In this document: in pieces, positions 4,799 to 11,568 of the stretch
Numbering within the stretch: the stretch's first letter is position 1
Layout of the letters: each line of letters starts with the position of its first letter
Assembly (NCBI GenBank): GCA_045645505.1
Contig: JAZRIW010000011.1
Span: forward strand, 1 to 11,568
Reading direction: 5' to 3'
Length of the DNA stretch: 11,568 bases
Source: Fumia sp045645505
GTDB taxonomy: Bacteria; Bacillota; Clostridia; Oscillospirales; Ruminococcaceae
Translations under genes and position numbers: made by a program
The notes under the pieces: model-generated
Told to the model about the DNA's origin: nothing
The model's database searches: none
What the model saw: only the letters and a program-made list of their open reading frames with translations

Positions 4799-5467
4799 AT
4801 GCGTGGTAAGCTGATTGTAATTGATGGATTGGACGGAAGCGGAAAATCTACACAGAGTGAACTTGTTGCAAAAAAACTGCGTGAACTCGGGGAAAAGGTT
4901 GAGCTTATTTCTTTCCCTGATTATAAGGAACCATCTTCTGCACTTGTAAAAATGTACCTTGGAGGCGAATTTTCTGCTTCGCCTGATGGAGTTAATGCTT
5001 ATGCAGCGGGTACTTTTTATGCAGTGGACAGATATGCGAGTTTTAAAAAATTCTGGGAAGATAAGTATCTTAATGGATATACTATATTGGCAACAAGATA
5101 TGTCAGTTCAAATGCTATACATCAGATGGTAAAGCTCCCTCAAAAAGAATGGGATAATTATCTTGACTGGCTTGATGACTTTGAATATGGAAAACTTTCT
5201 TTACCTGAACCTGATAAGGTTATTTTTCTTGATATGAATCGTAAGGTGGCAGATTCACTTATCGAGGGAAGATATGGCGGCGATGAAAGTAAAAAAGATA
5301 TTCACGAAAAAGACAGAGAGTATCTTAAAAATTGTGAGAAAACTGCAAAATATGCGGCATTAAAGAAAAATTGGTCTGTAGTTTCTTGTGACGATGGGGA
5401 AAAACCATTGCCTTTAGAAGATGTTACTGAAAAAATTCTTAAGTTAATTTGCGAAAGGACGATATAA
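4799..5467 (+). CDS. tmk: Thymidylate kinase (dTMP kinase family)
   Basis: A 222-residue P-loop kinase that would convert dTMP to dTDP with ATP in the cytoplasm. The Walker A motif is GLDGSGKST at 10-18. FPDYKEPSSALVKMYL (39-54) is the substrate-binding region of the clostridial/eukaryote-like branch, FYAVDRY (73-79) supplies the dTMP-contacting Arg, and RYVSSNAIHQ (100-109) corresponds to the DRYxxSN-HQ motif. The lid region is near 158-175 (GRYGGDESKKDIHEKDREYL). The Asp normally before RY is Thr99 here, which is unusual. It begins directly after the stop of the ThyX-like gene, with AAGGGGG at 4784-4790 as ribosome binding site, so the two are likely translated together. Most Firmicutes carry another tmk beside holB; whether this is the only copy cannot be told. 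Confidence 0.88.
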   Translation: MRGKLIVIDGLDGSGKSTQSELVAKKLRELGEKVELISFPDYKEPSSALVKMYLGGEFSASPDGVNAYAAGTFYAVDRYASFKKFWEDKYLNGYTILATRYVSSNAIHQMVKLPQKEWDNYLDWLDDFEYGKLSLPEPDKVIFLDMNRKVADSLIEGRYGGDESKKDIHEKDREYLKNCEKTAKYAALKKNWSVVSCDDGEKPLPLEDVTEKILKLICERTI

Positions 5468-6354
5468 TGTTAAAATTTAATCTCCTTACTTTAGAGGATA
5501 AAGACTGGATAACGGATTATTATAGAAAAAAAGATGTAAGTGCTGCTAATTTTAGTTTTGCTTCTAATTACATCTGGGCAGTTGCATATCCTGTAGAAGT
5601 CTGTGAGGATGATGGTTTTTTATTTTTAAAAACTAAAATAGGGGAAAAGTATTCTTTTATTTGTCCTGTCGGTAATGGCGATTTGAAAAAACCAATAGAA
5701 AAAATCAAGGAATATTGTCTTGAAAATAATATTGAATTTCGTCTTTATGGTATTTTAGAGGAAGATAAAGAAAAAGTAGAGAGAATTCTCGGAGAAGGAT
5801 TTTCTTTAAAAGGTAATCGTGATACTGCAGAGTATATTTATGAAAGAGATGTAATCGCAGAATTAAAAGGGAAAAAGTATCACGGAAAGCGTAATCATAT
5901 AAGAAGATTTATGGATTGCGAATGGCAATACGAAGCTATAAATGAAGAAAATATTAAAGAATGTCTTGAGATGCAGATTGAGTGGTGCCATAAAAATAAC
6001 TGCGATGAGGATGCTTCAAAAATAGATGAAAGTTGCGCGGCTATAAGAGCACTTAAGAATTTTTTTGTTTTGGGACTTAAGGGTGGACTTTTGCGACAGA
6101 ATGGAAAGGTTGTTGCTTATACTATTGGAGAGGCAGTTGGAAATTCTACTTTTGCTGTGCATTTTGAGAAAGCATTTTCAGAAATTCAAGGGGCTTACCC
6201 TGCTATAAATCAGCTGTTTTTAAAAGCTGAGACAAAAGGGTTTCGTTATATAAATCGTGAGGAAGATGTGGGAGCGGAAGGCTTAAGAAAAGCAAAACTT
6301 TCTTATTATCCTGCCTTTTTGCTTGAAAAATATGTAGCCGAAGCGGTGGTATAA
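5467..6354 (+). CDS. DUF2156 family protein (GNAT-like fold)
   Basis: A 295-residue protein of the DUF2156 family, related to the C-terminal transferase domain of phosphatidylglycerol lysyltransferase (MprF) and made of two GNAT-like halves. Typical features are the N-terminal SAANFSFASNYIWA (25-38), the central KGKKYHGKRNHIRRF (134-148) and the C-terminal YINREEDVGAEGLRKAKLSY (261-280). It has no membrane segments, so it is a soluble stand-alone form that would transfer an acyl or aminoacyl group; the substrate is unknown. A TTG at 5449 could extend it, but GAAAGGA at 5453-5459 is well placed for the ATG at 5467, whose A is also the last base of the tmk stop (TAATG overlap). This indicates translational coupling. 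Confidence 0.82.
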   Translation: MLKFNLLTLEDKDWITDYYRKKDVSAANFSFASNYIWAVAYPVEVCEDDGFLFLKTKIGEKYSFICPVGNGDLKKPIEKIKEYCLENNIEFRLYGILEEDKEKVERILGEGFSLKGNRDTAEYIYERDVIAELKGKKYHGKRNHIRRFMDCEWQYEAINEENIKECLEMQIEWCHKNNCDEDASKIDESCAAIRALKNFFVLGLKGGLLRQNGKVVAYTIGEAVGNSTFAVHFEKAFSEIQGAYPAINQLFLKAETKGFRYINREEDVGAEGLRKAKLSYYPAFLLEKYVAEAVV

Positions 6355-7179
6355 ATGAAGAAAAATATTGGTTTTGCACTTAATACAGAAATCCCTTATT
6401 TAAAAGAAATCTGGAAAAAATCATTTAATGATGAAGAAAATTATATAGATTTTTATTTTAACAGAAGATTTAAGCCGGAGGAAACCTTGGTTTACAGAGA
6501 GGATTCAAAGCCTTTGGCAATGCTTACTATGATGAATGTGAATTTAAAAGATAAAGAGGGAATTTACATTTATGCAGTGGCTACGTTACCACAATATCGT
6601 GGAAAAGGAATTTGCCGTAATCTTATGGATGAGGCACAAAGAATAGCAATTAAAAAAGGAAAAAGTTTTTCTTGCCTTGTTCCTCAGGAGGAAAATCTTA
6701 TTTCAATGTATAGGAAAATGGGGTATGATAAAGAAATTTTCTTATATAAAACAACGATTTTGGGTGAGGGTAAAGAATATTATAAATTTAAAAGATGTTC
6801 TTTTGAAAATTTTTCAAAATTGCGTGAGAGGTATTTAGATAGTTTCTCGTTTTCAATTTCTCACCCTGTTTCAGAGCTTAAATATGTTTATGATGAAATT
6901 ACTTTGAATGGTGGAAATATACTTTTGTTTTCTGAAGATTCTGAAGAAAAGTATGTTGCTTTTAATTTTTCTTACAATAGTATTTATATAAAAGAATGTA
7001 GTGGCAGTTATCCTCAAAGAGTTGCAAAATCTTTGATGCAATGCTACAAAAAAACAAAAGCTGAGATAAAAAGTCCATATATTAAAGGGGAAAAGTTTAT
7101 CTACGGAATGGCAAAGTTTTTTGAAAATGATAAATCTTTTGATGATTTTAAGGGATATATGTCTTTGATGCTTGATTAG
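6355..7179 (+). CDS. GNAT-family N-acetyltransferase
   Basis: A 274-residue protein with an N-terminal GNAT domain (about residues 8-135). The acetyl-CoA loop is QYRGKGICRNLM at 80-91, preceded by the strand YIYAVATLP (71-79), and LISMYRKMGYDKE (115-127) is the usual final helix and turn. The C-terminal half (about 140-274) is not a recognisable second GNAT domain by motif; two-domain Eis-like or related architectures have a similar size. It probably acetylates a small molecule or protein in the cytoplasm; the acceptor is unknown. Its ATG directly follows the stop of the preceding gene (TAA at 6352-6354), so translation is probably coupled. Confidence 0.85.
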   Translation: MKKNIGFALNTEIPYLKEIWKKSFNDEENYIDFYFNRRFKPEETLVYREDSKPLAMLTMMNVNLKDKEGIYIYAVATLPQYRGKGICRNLMDEAQRIAIKKGKSFSCLVPQEENLISMYRKMGYDKEIFLYKTTILGEGKEYYKFKRCSFENFSKLRERYLDSFSFSISHPVSELKYVYDEITLNGGNILLFSEDSEEKYVAFNFSYNSIYIKECSGSYPQRVAKSLMQCYKKTKAEIKSPYIKGEKFIYGMAKFFENDKSFDDFKGYMSLMLD

Positions 7180-7190
7180 GAGGATAAAAA

Positions 7191-7733
7191 ATGATTTATT
7201 TATTTTTGGCAAATGGCTTTGAAGAGGTTGAAGCATTAGTGCAGGTTGATATGCTCAGAAGATGTGATTTAGAGGTTAAAACAGTTGGAATTCAAGGAAG
7301 AATGGTAAAAGGAGCTCATGGTATCACTGTCATTGCTGATATATTGCCGGAAGAGATAGATTATAGTAATATGGAAGCTGTTATTTTGCCCGGTGGTATG
7401 CCCGGAACTCTTAATCTTGAGCAAAACGAAGATGTTAAAAGGGCAATAAAATATTGTGATGATAAAAAGAAAATAATAGGAGCTATTTGTGCAGCCCCTT
7501 CAATATTAGGCCATATGGGACTTTTAAAAGATAAAAAAGCAACTTGTTTTCCCGGATTTGAAGATGAACTTCTGGGCGCTACGATTGTCGATGCACCGGT
7601 AGTTCAAGATGAGAATATAATTACTTCAAAAGGTGCAGGTACAGCATTCCAGTTTGCTTTTGCTTTAGCTATGGCACTTACTACTGAATATAAAGCAAAT
7701 CATCTTAAGGCAGGTATTCAATGGCAAGAGTAG
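7191..7733 (+). CDS. DJ-1/PfpI family protein (DJ-1/YajL/ThiJ type)
   Basis: A 180-residue single-domain protein of the DJ-1/PfpI superfamily. The conserved Glu is in FLANGFEEVEA (5-15), VILPGGMPG is at 64-72, and the nucleophilic elbow AICAAPSILG has Cys100 as the reactive cysteine. SKGAGTAFQFAFALA near the C-terminus is also typical of the DJ-1/YajL branch. Members have been linked to oxidative stress protection, glyoxalase and deglycase activities; the deglycase role is disputed, so no specific reaction is assigned. AGGAGG at 7178-7183 overlaps the upstream TAG stop and is 7 nt from the ATG. Its end overlaps the next gene by 13 nt. Confidence 0.92.
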   Translation: MIYLFLANGFEEVEALVQVDMLRRCDLEVKTVGIQGRMVKGAHGITVIADILPEEIDYSNMEAVILPGGMPGTLNLEQNEDVKRAIKYCDDKKKIIGAICAAPSILGHMGLLKDKKATCFPGFEDELLGATIVDAPVVQDENIITSKGAGTAFQFAFALAMALTTEYKANHLKAGIQWQE

Positions 7734-8311
7734 ATATCAGAGAGGAAAAGAAAAAATTAAGAGCAGAATTTAAGCTTTTAAGGCAAAAAATATCTTTACT
7801 TGAAAAAAAGAATAAGGATTTTAAAATTTTAAATAGTGTTTTAAGTCTTAAAGAATATAAAAATTCTGAAATTTTACTTACTTATGTTTCTACCGATATT
7901 GAAGTTGATACTAAAGCACTGATAATACAAGCTCTTCTTGACAAAAAAATTGTCGCAGTACCCCGTTGTGTTGAAGGGAAAGTGGAAATGAAGTTCTATG
8001 TGATTTCTTCTTTGGAAGATTTAGAGAAGGGCTCATTTGGAGTATTGGAACCGTCTTTAAAAAAGTGTAAAGAACTTACAAATTTTGAGAATGCCGTTTG
8101 TATTTTGCCGGGACTCGGCTTTGATTTAAAAGGGTATCGATTAGGGTACGGAAAAGGCTATTATGATAGATTTTTGTCTGAATTCAGAGGTAGAAATATA
8201 GGTCTTTGTTACAATATTTGTCTAAAAGCATTGATACCTCACGGAAGATATGATAAAATGGTTGATATACTGGTGACAGAGAAATTCATAAAGAGGTTTT
8301 CCAATAAATAG
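7721..8311 (+). CDS. yqgN: 5-formyltetrahydrofolate cyclo-ligase
   Basis: A 196-residue enzyme (MTHFS/YgfA/YqgN family) that uses ATP to convert 5-formyltetrahydrofolate into 5,10-methenyltetrahydrofolate, returning a folate side product to the one-carbon pool. The N-terminal helix KKKLRAEFKLLRQKIS fits the family, and ILPGLGFDLKGYRLGYGKGY (128-147), followed by YDRF, is the classical nucleotide/folate-binding signature. VAVPRCVEGKVEMKFY (78-93) and GSFGVLEP (104-111) are also conserved regions. The gene starts inside the last 13 nt of the DJ-1 gene in another frame (ATG at 7721), which implies coupled translation. Its product helps supply methylene-tetrahydrofolate, the cofactor a thymidylate synthase would use, which fits the first two genes of the operon. 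Confidence 0.94.
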   Translation: MARVDIREEKKKLRAEFKLLRQKISLLEKKNKDFKILNSVLSLKEYKNSEILLTYVSTDIEVDTKALIIQALLDKKIVAVPRCVEGKVEMKFYVISSLEDLEKGSFGVLEPSLKKCKELTNFENAVCILPGLGFDLKGYRLGYGKGYYDRFLSEFRGRNIGLCYNICLKALIPHGRYDKMVDILVTEKFIKRFSNK

Positions 8312-8322
8312 GAGAGAAAATA

Positions 8323-9528
8323 ATGGATGAAAAAAATAAAGAGGTAATGAATACTGATTTTGAAGAAGTTAAAACTATTACCTCTGACGACAATCTGGAA
8401 GTGACAGATAATCCTGTTGTGCTTAAGGAAGAAAATGTTTCTGAGGAAGAAAAAAAGCCTTTAAAAAGAAAACGCAAAAAAATTCTTTTTGAGGGTAAGC
8501 TTAATTCGCTCATTTATATTTCAGTTGTGCTTTTAATTTGTGTTATTATCTCAGCTTTTTTAATAAGTGCATTAAATGATATTGTTGCAATAGCAAAGCC
8601 GGATATTGCTGTAGAGATTGTAATACCTGATGGCGCAGGTACAAAACAGATAAGTCGTATCCTTAAAAAAGAGGGACTTATTAAGCATCCTTTTTTATTT
8701 GAAAAGATTTCAAAGTTTGAAAATCATGATGGAAAATATACTCCCGGTGAGCATGTACTTAATAAAAATATGGGTTATACAACAATGATGCGTACATTGC
8801 AAAAGCCTAAAAAACGTGCTTCAGTTACTGTTACCATTCCTGAGGGATTTACTCTTAATAAGATTGCTAAAAGACTTGAAGAAAATAACGTTTGCAATGC
8901 AGATGATTTTATGAAGAGTGTAAATTCCACTGATTTTGGTTTTGATTTTGAAGATGATATTCCTGATGGCGGAACTGTTTTTTATAAAATGGAGGGATAT
9001 CTTTTCCCTGACACCTATGAATTTTATAAAAATGATACTCCTATAAATGTTATCAGAAAGATGATTTTGAATTTTGAATCTAAAATTTCTGACGAAATGA
9101 AAGTGGAGATGAGAAATCAGGACCTTGATCTTCATAAGTTATTGACTATCGCTTCTATTGTGCAGGGTGAAGCTCCGAATGTAAAGGAAATGAAAAAGGT
9201 TGCATCTGTATATCTTAATCGCCTTAATTCTCCTGCTTATTTCCAGCGTATGGAGGCGGATCCTACAAGAGAATATTCAGTTGAAGAAGTTTTAGCACAT
9301 CAGGGAACTCAGAATATAGCAGATTTATATAATACTTATGTAGGTACAGGCTTGCCACCAGGTCCTATCAATAATCCTGGTCTTGATGCGATAAAAGCGG
9401 TTTTATATCCTGAGGAAACTCCTTATTATTTCTTCTGTACCAACTTAAAAACTCAGGAATTTTACTATGCTGAAACCTTTGCCCAACATAATGAAAATGT
9501 CAGAAAAGCAGGTTTGAGAGGAAATTAA
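8323..9528 (+). CDS. mltG: Endolytic murein transglycosylase MltG
   Basis: A 401-residue YceG/MltG protein that cleaves nascent glycan strands and releases them from the synthesis machinery at the membrane. Residues 1-60 are a cytoplasmic tail, first acidic then strongly basic (KKPLKRKRKKI), followed by a membrane helix at about 63-87. The LysM-like part (about 95-165) contains VIPDGAGTKQISRIL. The catalytic domain shows VTIPEGFTLNKIAKRL, EGYLFPDTYEF (224-234), IASIVQGEA with the likely catalytic Glu283, MEADPT (310-315), and YNTY followed by GLPPGPINNPGLDAIKA. The usual first Glu of SIVEKE is Gln281, but the catalytic second Glu is kept. GGAGAG at 8311-8316 precedes the ATG and overlaps the upstream stop. 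Confidence 0.95.
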   Translation: MDEKNKEVMNTDFEEVKTITSDDNLEVTDNPVVLKEENVSEEEKKPLKRKRKKILFEGKLNSLIYISVVLLICVIISAFLISALNDIVAIAKPDIAVEIVIPDGAGTKQISRILKKEGLIKHPFLFEKISKFENHDGKYTPGEHVLNKNMGYTTMMRTLQKPKKRASVTVTIPEGFTLNKIAKRLEENNVCNADDFMKSVNSTDFGFDFEDDIPDGGTVFYKMEGYLFPDTYEFYKNDTPINVIRKMILNFESKISDEMKVEMRNQDLDLHKLLTIASIVQGEAPNVKEMKKVASVYLNRLNSPAYFQRMEADPTREYSVEEVLAHQGTQNIADLYNTYVGTGLPPGPINNPGLDAIKAVLYPEETPYYFFCTNLKTQEFYYAETFAQHNENVRKAGLRGN

Positions 9529-9579
9529 TATATAGCCATTCTCTTTTAGGTCGAGAGGGCATAAATCTGGAGGCTTAAA

Positions 9580-10797
9580 ATGATAAAAAAACCCGAGGTT
9601 TTATCTCCTGTAGGAGATATGGAGCGATTATATGCGGCAATTAAATTCGGTGCAGATGCGGTTTATTTAGGAAGCACCGATTATGGTATGCGTGCTGCTT
9701 CTGCAAATTTCGGTGAAAATGAATTAAAAGAAGCTACAAAATATGCTCATGAACGTGGCGTGAAAGTCTATCTCACCTGTAATACTCTTCCTACTAATGA
9801 GGAAATGGAACGTCTTGGCGATTTTCTTAAAATGGCAAAGAACTGTGAAATAGATGCTTTCATTGTTAATGATATAGGCGTTCTTTCTATGGTCAAGAAA
9901 TATGCACCCGATGTGGAAATACATATTTCCACTCAGGCGGGAGTGGTAAATGCAGTAACTGCGACTGAATTTTATAAAATGGGTGCTAAAAGAGTAGTAC
10001 TTGCCCGTGAGCTTTCACTGCAAGATATAAAATATATAAGAAATAATACACCCCCTGAGCTTGAAATAGAGGTTTTTGTTCATGGCGCAATGTGTATGTC
10101 TTTTTCGGGACGTTGTTTGCTTTCTAATTATATGGTAAGTCGCGATGCAAATCGTGGTGAATGCGCACAACCTTGTCGGTGGGGATATTACCTTGTTGAA
10201 GAAAAACGTCTTGATATGCCTATGCCAATTATGGAAAATGAGAAAGGAACTTTTATTTTGAATGCAAAAGACCTTTGTATGCTTGAATATATTGATAAGC
10301 TTGCAGAGGCAGGGGTGACTTCCCTTAAAATTGAAGGTCGTGCAAAATCATCTTATTATGTTTCGGTTGTTACAAATGCTTACAGAATTGCGGTTGACAG
10401 TTACTTAAACGCTCCTGAAAACTGGACTTTAGAGCCATGGCTTATGGAGGAAGTGAGAAAAGTCAGTCACAGGGATTATTCCACAGGCTTTTATTTTGGA
10501 AGACCTGCAGAAGGACAGCGTTATGAAACAGGTGGATATATAAGAAATTGTGATATAGTGGCAATTGTCGATGAGTGGAAAGAAAATGTGGCTTATTGTA
10601 CGCAGAAAAACAAGTTTTATGTTGGGGATACAGTTGAAATTTTAATGCCGAAAAGTAAACCGTTTAGTTTTACTATAGATAAGCTTTTTGATGAGAACAA
10701 TGAAGAAATTTCCGATACCCGTCATGCACATATGAAGTTTTCTTTCCCGATAGATACTGAGCTTCCTGAAGGAACAATCATAAGAAAGGATGTTTAA
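9580..10797 (+). CDS. trhP: U32-family protein, probable tRNA hydroxylation factor (TrhP/YrrO type)
   Basis: A 405-residue U32 family member, long called peptidase although several relatives (TrhP, RlhA, UbiU/UbiV) are prephenate- or O2-dependent hydroxylation factors with an Fe-S cluster. The N-terminal PEVLSPVGDMERLYAAIKFG is typical. The family signature is EVFVHGAMCMSFSGRC (164-179), and Cys172, Cys179, Cys195 or Cys199, and Cys233 are candidate cluster ligands. A C-terminal beta domain follows (about 315-405). Its position just after mltG resembles Bacillus yrrL-yrrM-yrrN-yrrO, in which YrrN/YrrO hydroxylate tRNA U34, so a 5-hydroxyuridine role is a reasonable inference; another RNA or protein target is possible. 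GGAGG at 9569-9573 lies 6 nt before the ATG. The 51-nt gap from mltG contains only a small imperfect hairpin. Confidence 0.88.
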   Translation: MIKKPEVLSPVGDMERLYAAIKFGADAVYLGSTDYGMRAASANFGENELKEATKYAHERGVKVYLTCNTLPTNEEMERLGDFLKMAKNCEIDAFIVNDIGVLSMVKKYAPDVEIHISTQAGVVNAVTATEFYKMGAKRVVLARELSLQDIKYIRNNTPPELEIEVFVHGAMCMSFSGRCLLSNYMVSRDANRGECAQPCRWGYYLVEEKRLDMPMPIMENEKGTFILNAKDLCMLEYIDKLAEAGVTSLKIEGRAKSSYYVSVVTNAYRIAVDSYLNAPENWTLEPWLMEEVRKVSHRDYSTGFYFGRPAEGQRYETGGYIRNCDIVAIVDEWKENVAYCTQKNKFYVGDTVEILMPKSKPFSFTIDKLFDENNEEISDTRHAHMKFSFPIDTELPEGTIIRKDV

Positions 10798-11352
10798 ATG
10801 AAGAAAATAGGTAATTTTAAATATGGCATAGTGTATCTTTTGGGACAAACTTATTTAAACCTTTTTTTGGCTACAATTTTTTCTATGATCGTATGTGCAG
10901 CTTTTAAGTTTTTATTTGGCGATAATTTTTATTCTTTTCTCCTGATGGGAGTTGTTTCACTTTTTTTAAATGGCAGTATGGTATATTTCTTTATGTGGCG
11001 TCAAGGTGATAAAGAAGCTAATTATATTCAGTTTAACCGTATTGAAAAAGAACCATTAAAGGGATTAAAGGTTGGACTTTTAGCAATGATTCCGTATCTT
11101 TTTATGGATATTTTACTGGCGCTTTCAGTTTTTGAAGCCATTTCTTTTAATTTTTTAAGAGTATTCAGAATTCTCAATGCACCGCTTTATGGATTTATGA
11201 AGCTTGTCCATCCCGGTATAGATGGACTTTCTTTGGGAAATTTTATCATTTTGGCATTAATGCCACTTGTTTATGTAATTTTTTCCACTTTGGGATATGA
11301 GCTCGGTGTAAGACATATTTCAATAAAAGACAGACTTGTATATAAAAGATAA
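10798..11352 (+). CDS. Unknown four-helix integral membrane protein
   Basis: I do not recognise the family. The 184-residue product is very hydrophobic, with four likely membrane helices at about residues 13-37, 43-66, 91-113 and 146-168. A charged loop (about 68-90, RQGDKEANYIQFNRIEKEPL) lies between the second and third helices, and the C-terminus is basic. No catalytic motif, signal cleavage site or transporter signature is visible. The GDKEANYIQFNRIEKEPLKG loop resembles those of small membrane proteins of unknown function common in clostridia, but that is only an impression. The ATG directly follows the stop of the U32 gene (TAA 10795-10797), with AAAGGA (10784-10789) as a plausible ribosome binding site, so it is the last gene of the operon. 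A role at the envelope would fit with mltG but is not shown. Confidence 0.8.
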   Translation: MKKIGNFKYGIVYLLGQTYLNLFLATIFSMIVCAAFKFLFGDNFYSFLLMGVVSLFLNGSMVYFFMWRQGDKEANYIQFNRIEKEPLKGLKVGLLAMIPYLFMDILLALSVFEAISFNFLRVFRILNAPLYGFMKLVHPGIDGLSLGNFIILALMPLVYVIFSTLGYELGVRHISIKDRLVYKR

Positions 11353-11354
11353 TC

Positions 11355-11375
11355 GGAGATTAAAACTCCCTTTTT
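11355..11375 (+). terminator. Weak terminator at the end of the operon
   Basis: GGAG (11355-11358) pairs with CTCC (11366-11369), followed by C and a run of five T. The 4-bp stem is short, so termination may be incomplete. It begins 3 nt after the stop at 11352. Confidence 0.45.
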
Positions 11376-11419
11376 ACTTTTGGGCTGACGAGATACAGCT
11401 CCGGCAATTTCACTATACA

Positions 11420-11448
11420 TTGAAAGAAACAAGGAAATATGGTAAAGT
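11420..11448 (+). promoter_or_regulatory. Promoter of the P-loop gene at 11485
   Basis: TTGAAA (11420-11425) and TAAAGT (11443-11448) are 17 nt apart, and TGG before the -10 makes it an extended -10. The start would be near 11455, giving a leader of about 30 nt. Confidence 0.6.
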
Positions 11449-11484
11449 GAACAGAACAATAAATAAGAATTTGTAGGTGAGATA

Positions 11485-11568
11485 ATGATTATTTTAATTA
11501 CCGGAGCATCGCATACAGGCAAAACTGCACTTGCTCAAAAACTGCTTGAAAAATATAAATACCCCTAT
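11485..11568 (+). CDS. P-loop nucleotide-binding protein, N-terminal fragment
   Basis: Only the first 28 residues are in the window. They start MIILITGASHTGKTALAQKL, a beta strand followed by a Walker A motif (GASHTGKT, residues 7-14) and a helix, as in adenylate-kinase-like or AAA-type ATP-binding proteins. AGGTGA at 11475-11480 lies 4 nt before the ATG at 11485, and a promoter is visible upstream. The substrate or partner cannot be told because the rest of the protein is missing. GASHTGK in place of the common GxxGSGK is a recognisable variant among small clostridial kinases/ATPases. Confidence 0.75.
   Translation, partial: MIILITGASHTGKTALAQKLLEKYKYPY

Noticed and set aside
5449..5466. 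TTG at 5449 as the start of the DUF2156 protein.
   Set aside because: The ribosome binding site lies inside that extension and fits the ATG at 5467, which also overlaps the tmk stop in the common TAATG form.

Overview
The window looks like a chromosomal segment of a low-GC Gram-positive anaerobe of the Clostridia, probably gut-associated. The evidence is the AT-rich sequence, strong AGGAGG-type ribosome binding sites, short intrinsic terminators, a C-terminal choline/glucan-type wall-binding repeat protein, and clostridial-type family members throughout. Nothing marks it as a phage, plasmid or transposon. Placement below class level is not supported by what I can see.

Left part (1-3675), apparently sugar-related. 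It opens with the 3' end of a cell-wall-binding repeat protein, closed by a strong terminator. Next is a well-expressed lipoprotein sugar-binding protein (522-1856) with no permease or ATPase genes beside it. A sugar phosphate isomerase/epimerase-like TIM-barrel gene (2014-2817) follows with its own near-consensus promoter. An AraC-family regulator (2836-3666, minus strand) converges on it and shares a bidirectional terminator. The binding-protein promoter and the araC promoter carry a very similar element immediately downstream of the -10 box, which suggests co-regulation.

Middle (3676-4159), non-coding except for a tRNA. It holds a tRNA-Thr(GGT) gene on the minus strand with a consensus TTGACA-N17-TATAAT promoter and its own terminator. 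Between the tRNA and araC are three successive inverted repeats, the last a terminator-like hairpin, which might be an unannotated small RNA or a set of operators.

Right part (4160-11352), one long plus-strand gene row. Nine genes are touching, overlapping or separated by at most 51 nt: a ThyX-like protein lacking the canonical RHR signature, a thymidylate kinase, a DUF2156 protein, a GNAT acetyltransferase, a DJ-1/PfpI protein, 5-formyltetrahydrofolate cyclo-ligase, the transglycosylase MltG, a U32 (TrhP-like) protein and an unknown membrane protein. One promoter upstream of 4160 could drive them all. The first two genes plus the folate enzyme suggest a dTMP/folate theme; mltG-U32 resembles the Bacillus yrrL-yrrN-yrrO order, but without the methyltransferase yrrM. 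A P-loop nucleotide-binding gene begins at 11485, with its own promoter, and runs off the end.

The most interesting candidate is the 4160-4798 / 4799-5467 pair. The first protein aligns by eye with FAD-dependent thymidylate synthase along most of its length but has TYK in place of the RHR motif. The adjacent thymidylate kinase has Thr in place of the conserved Asp of its DRY motif.
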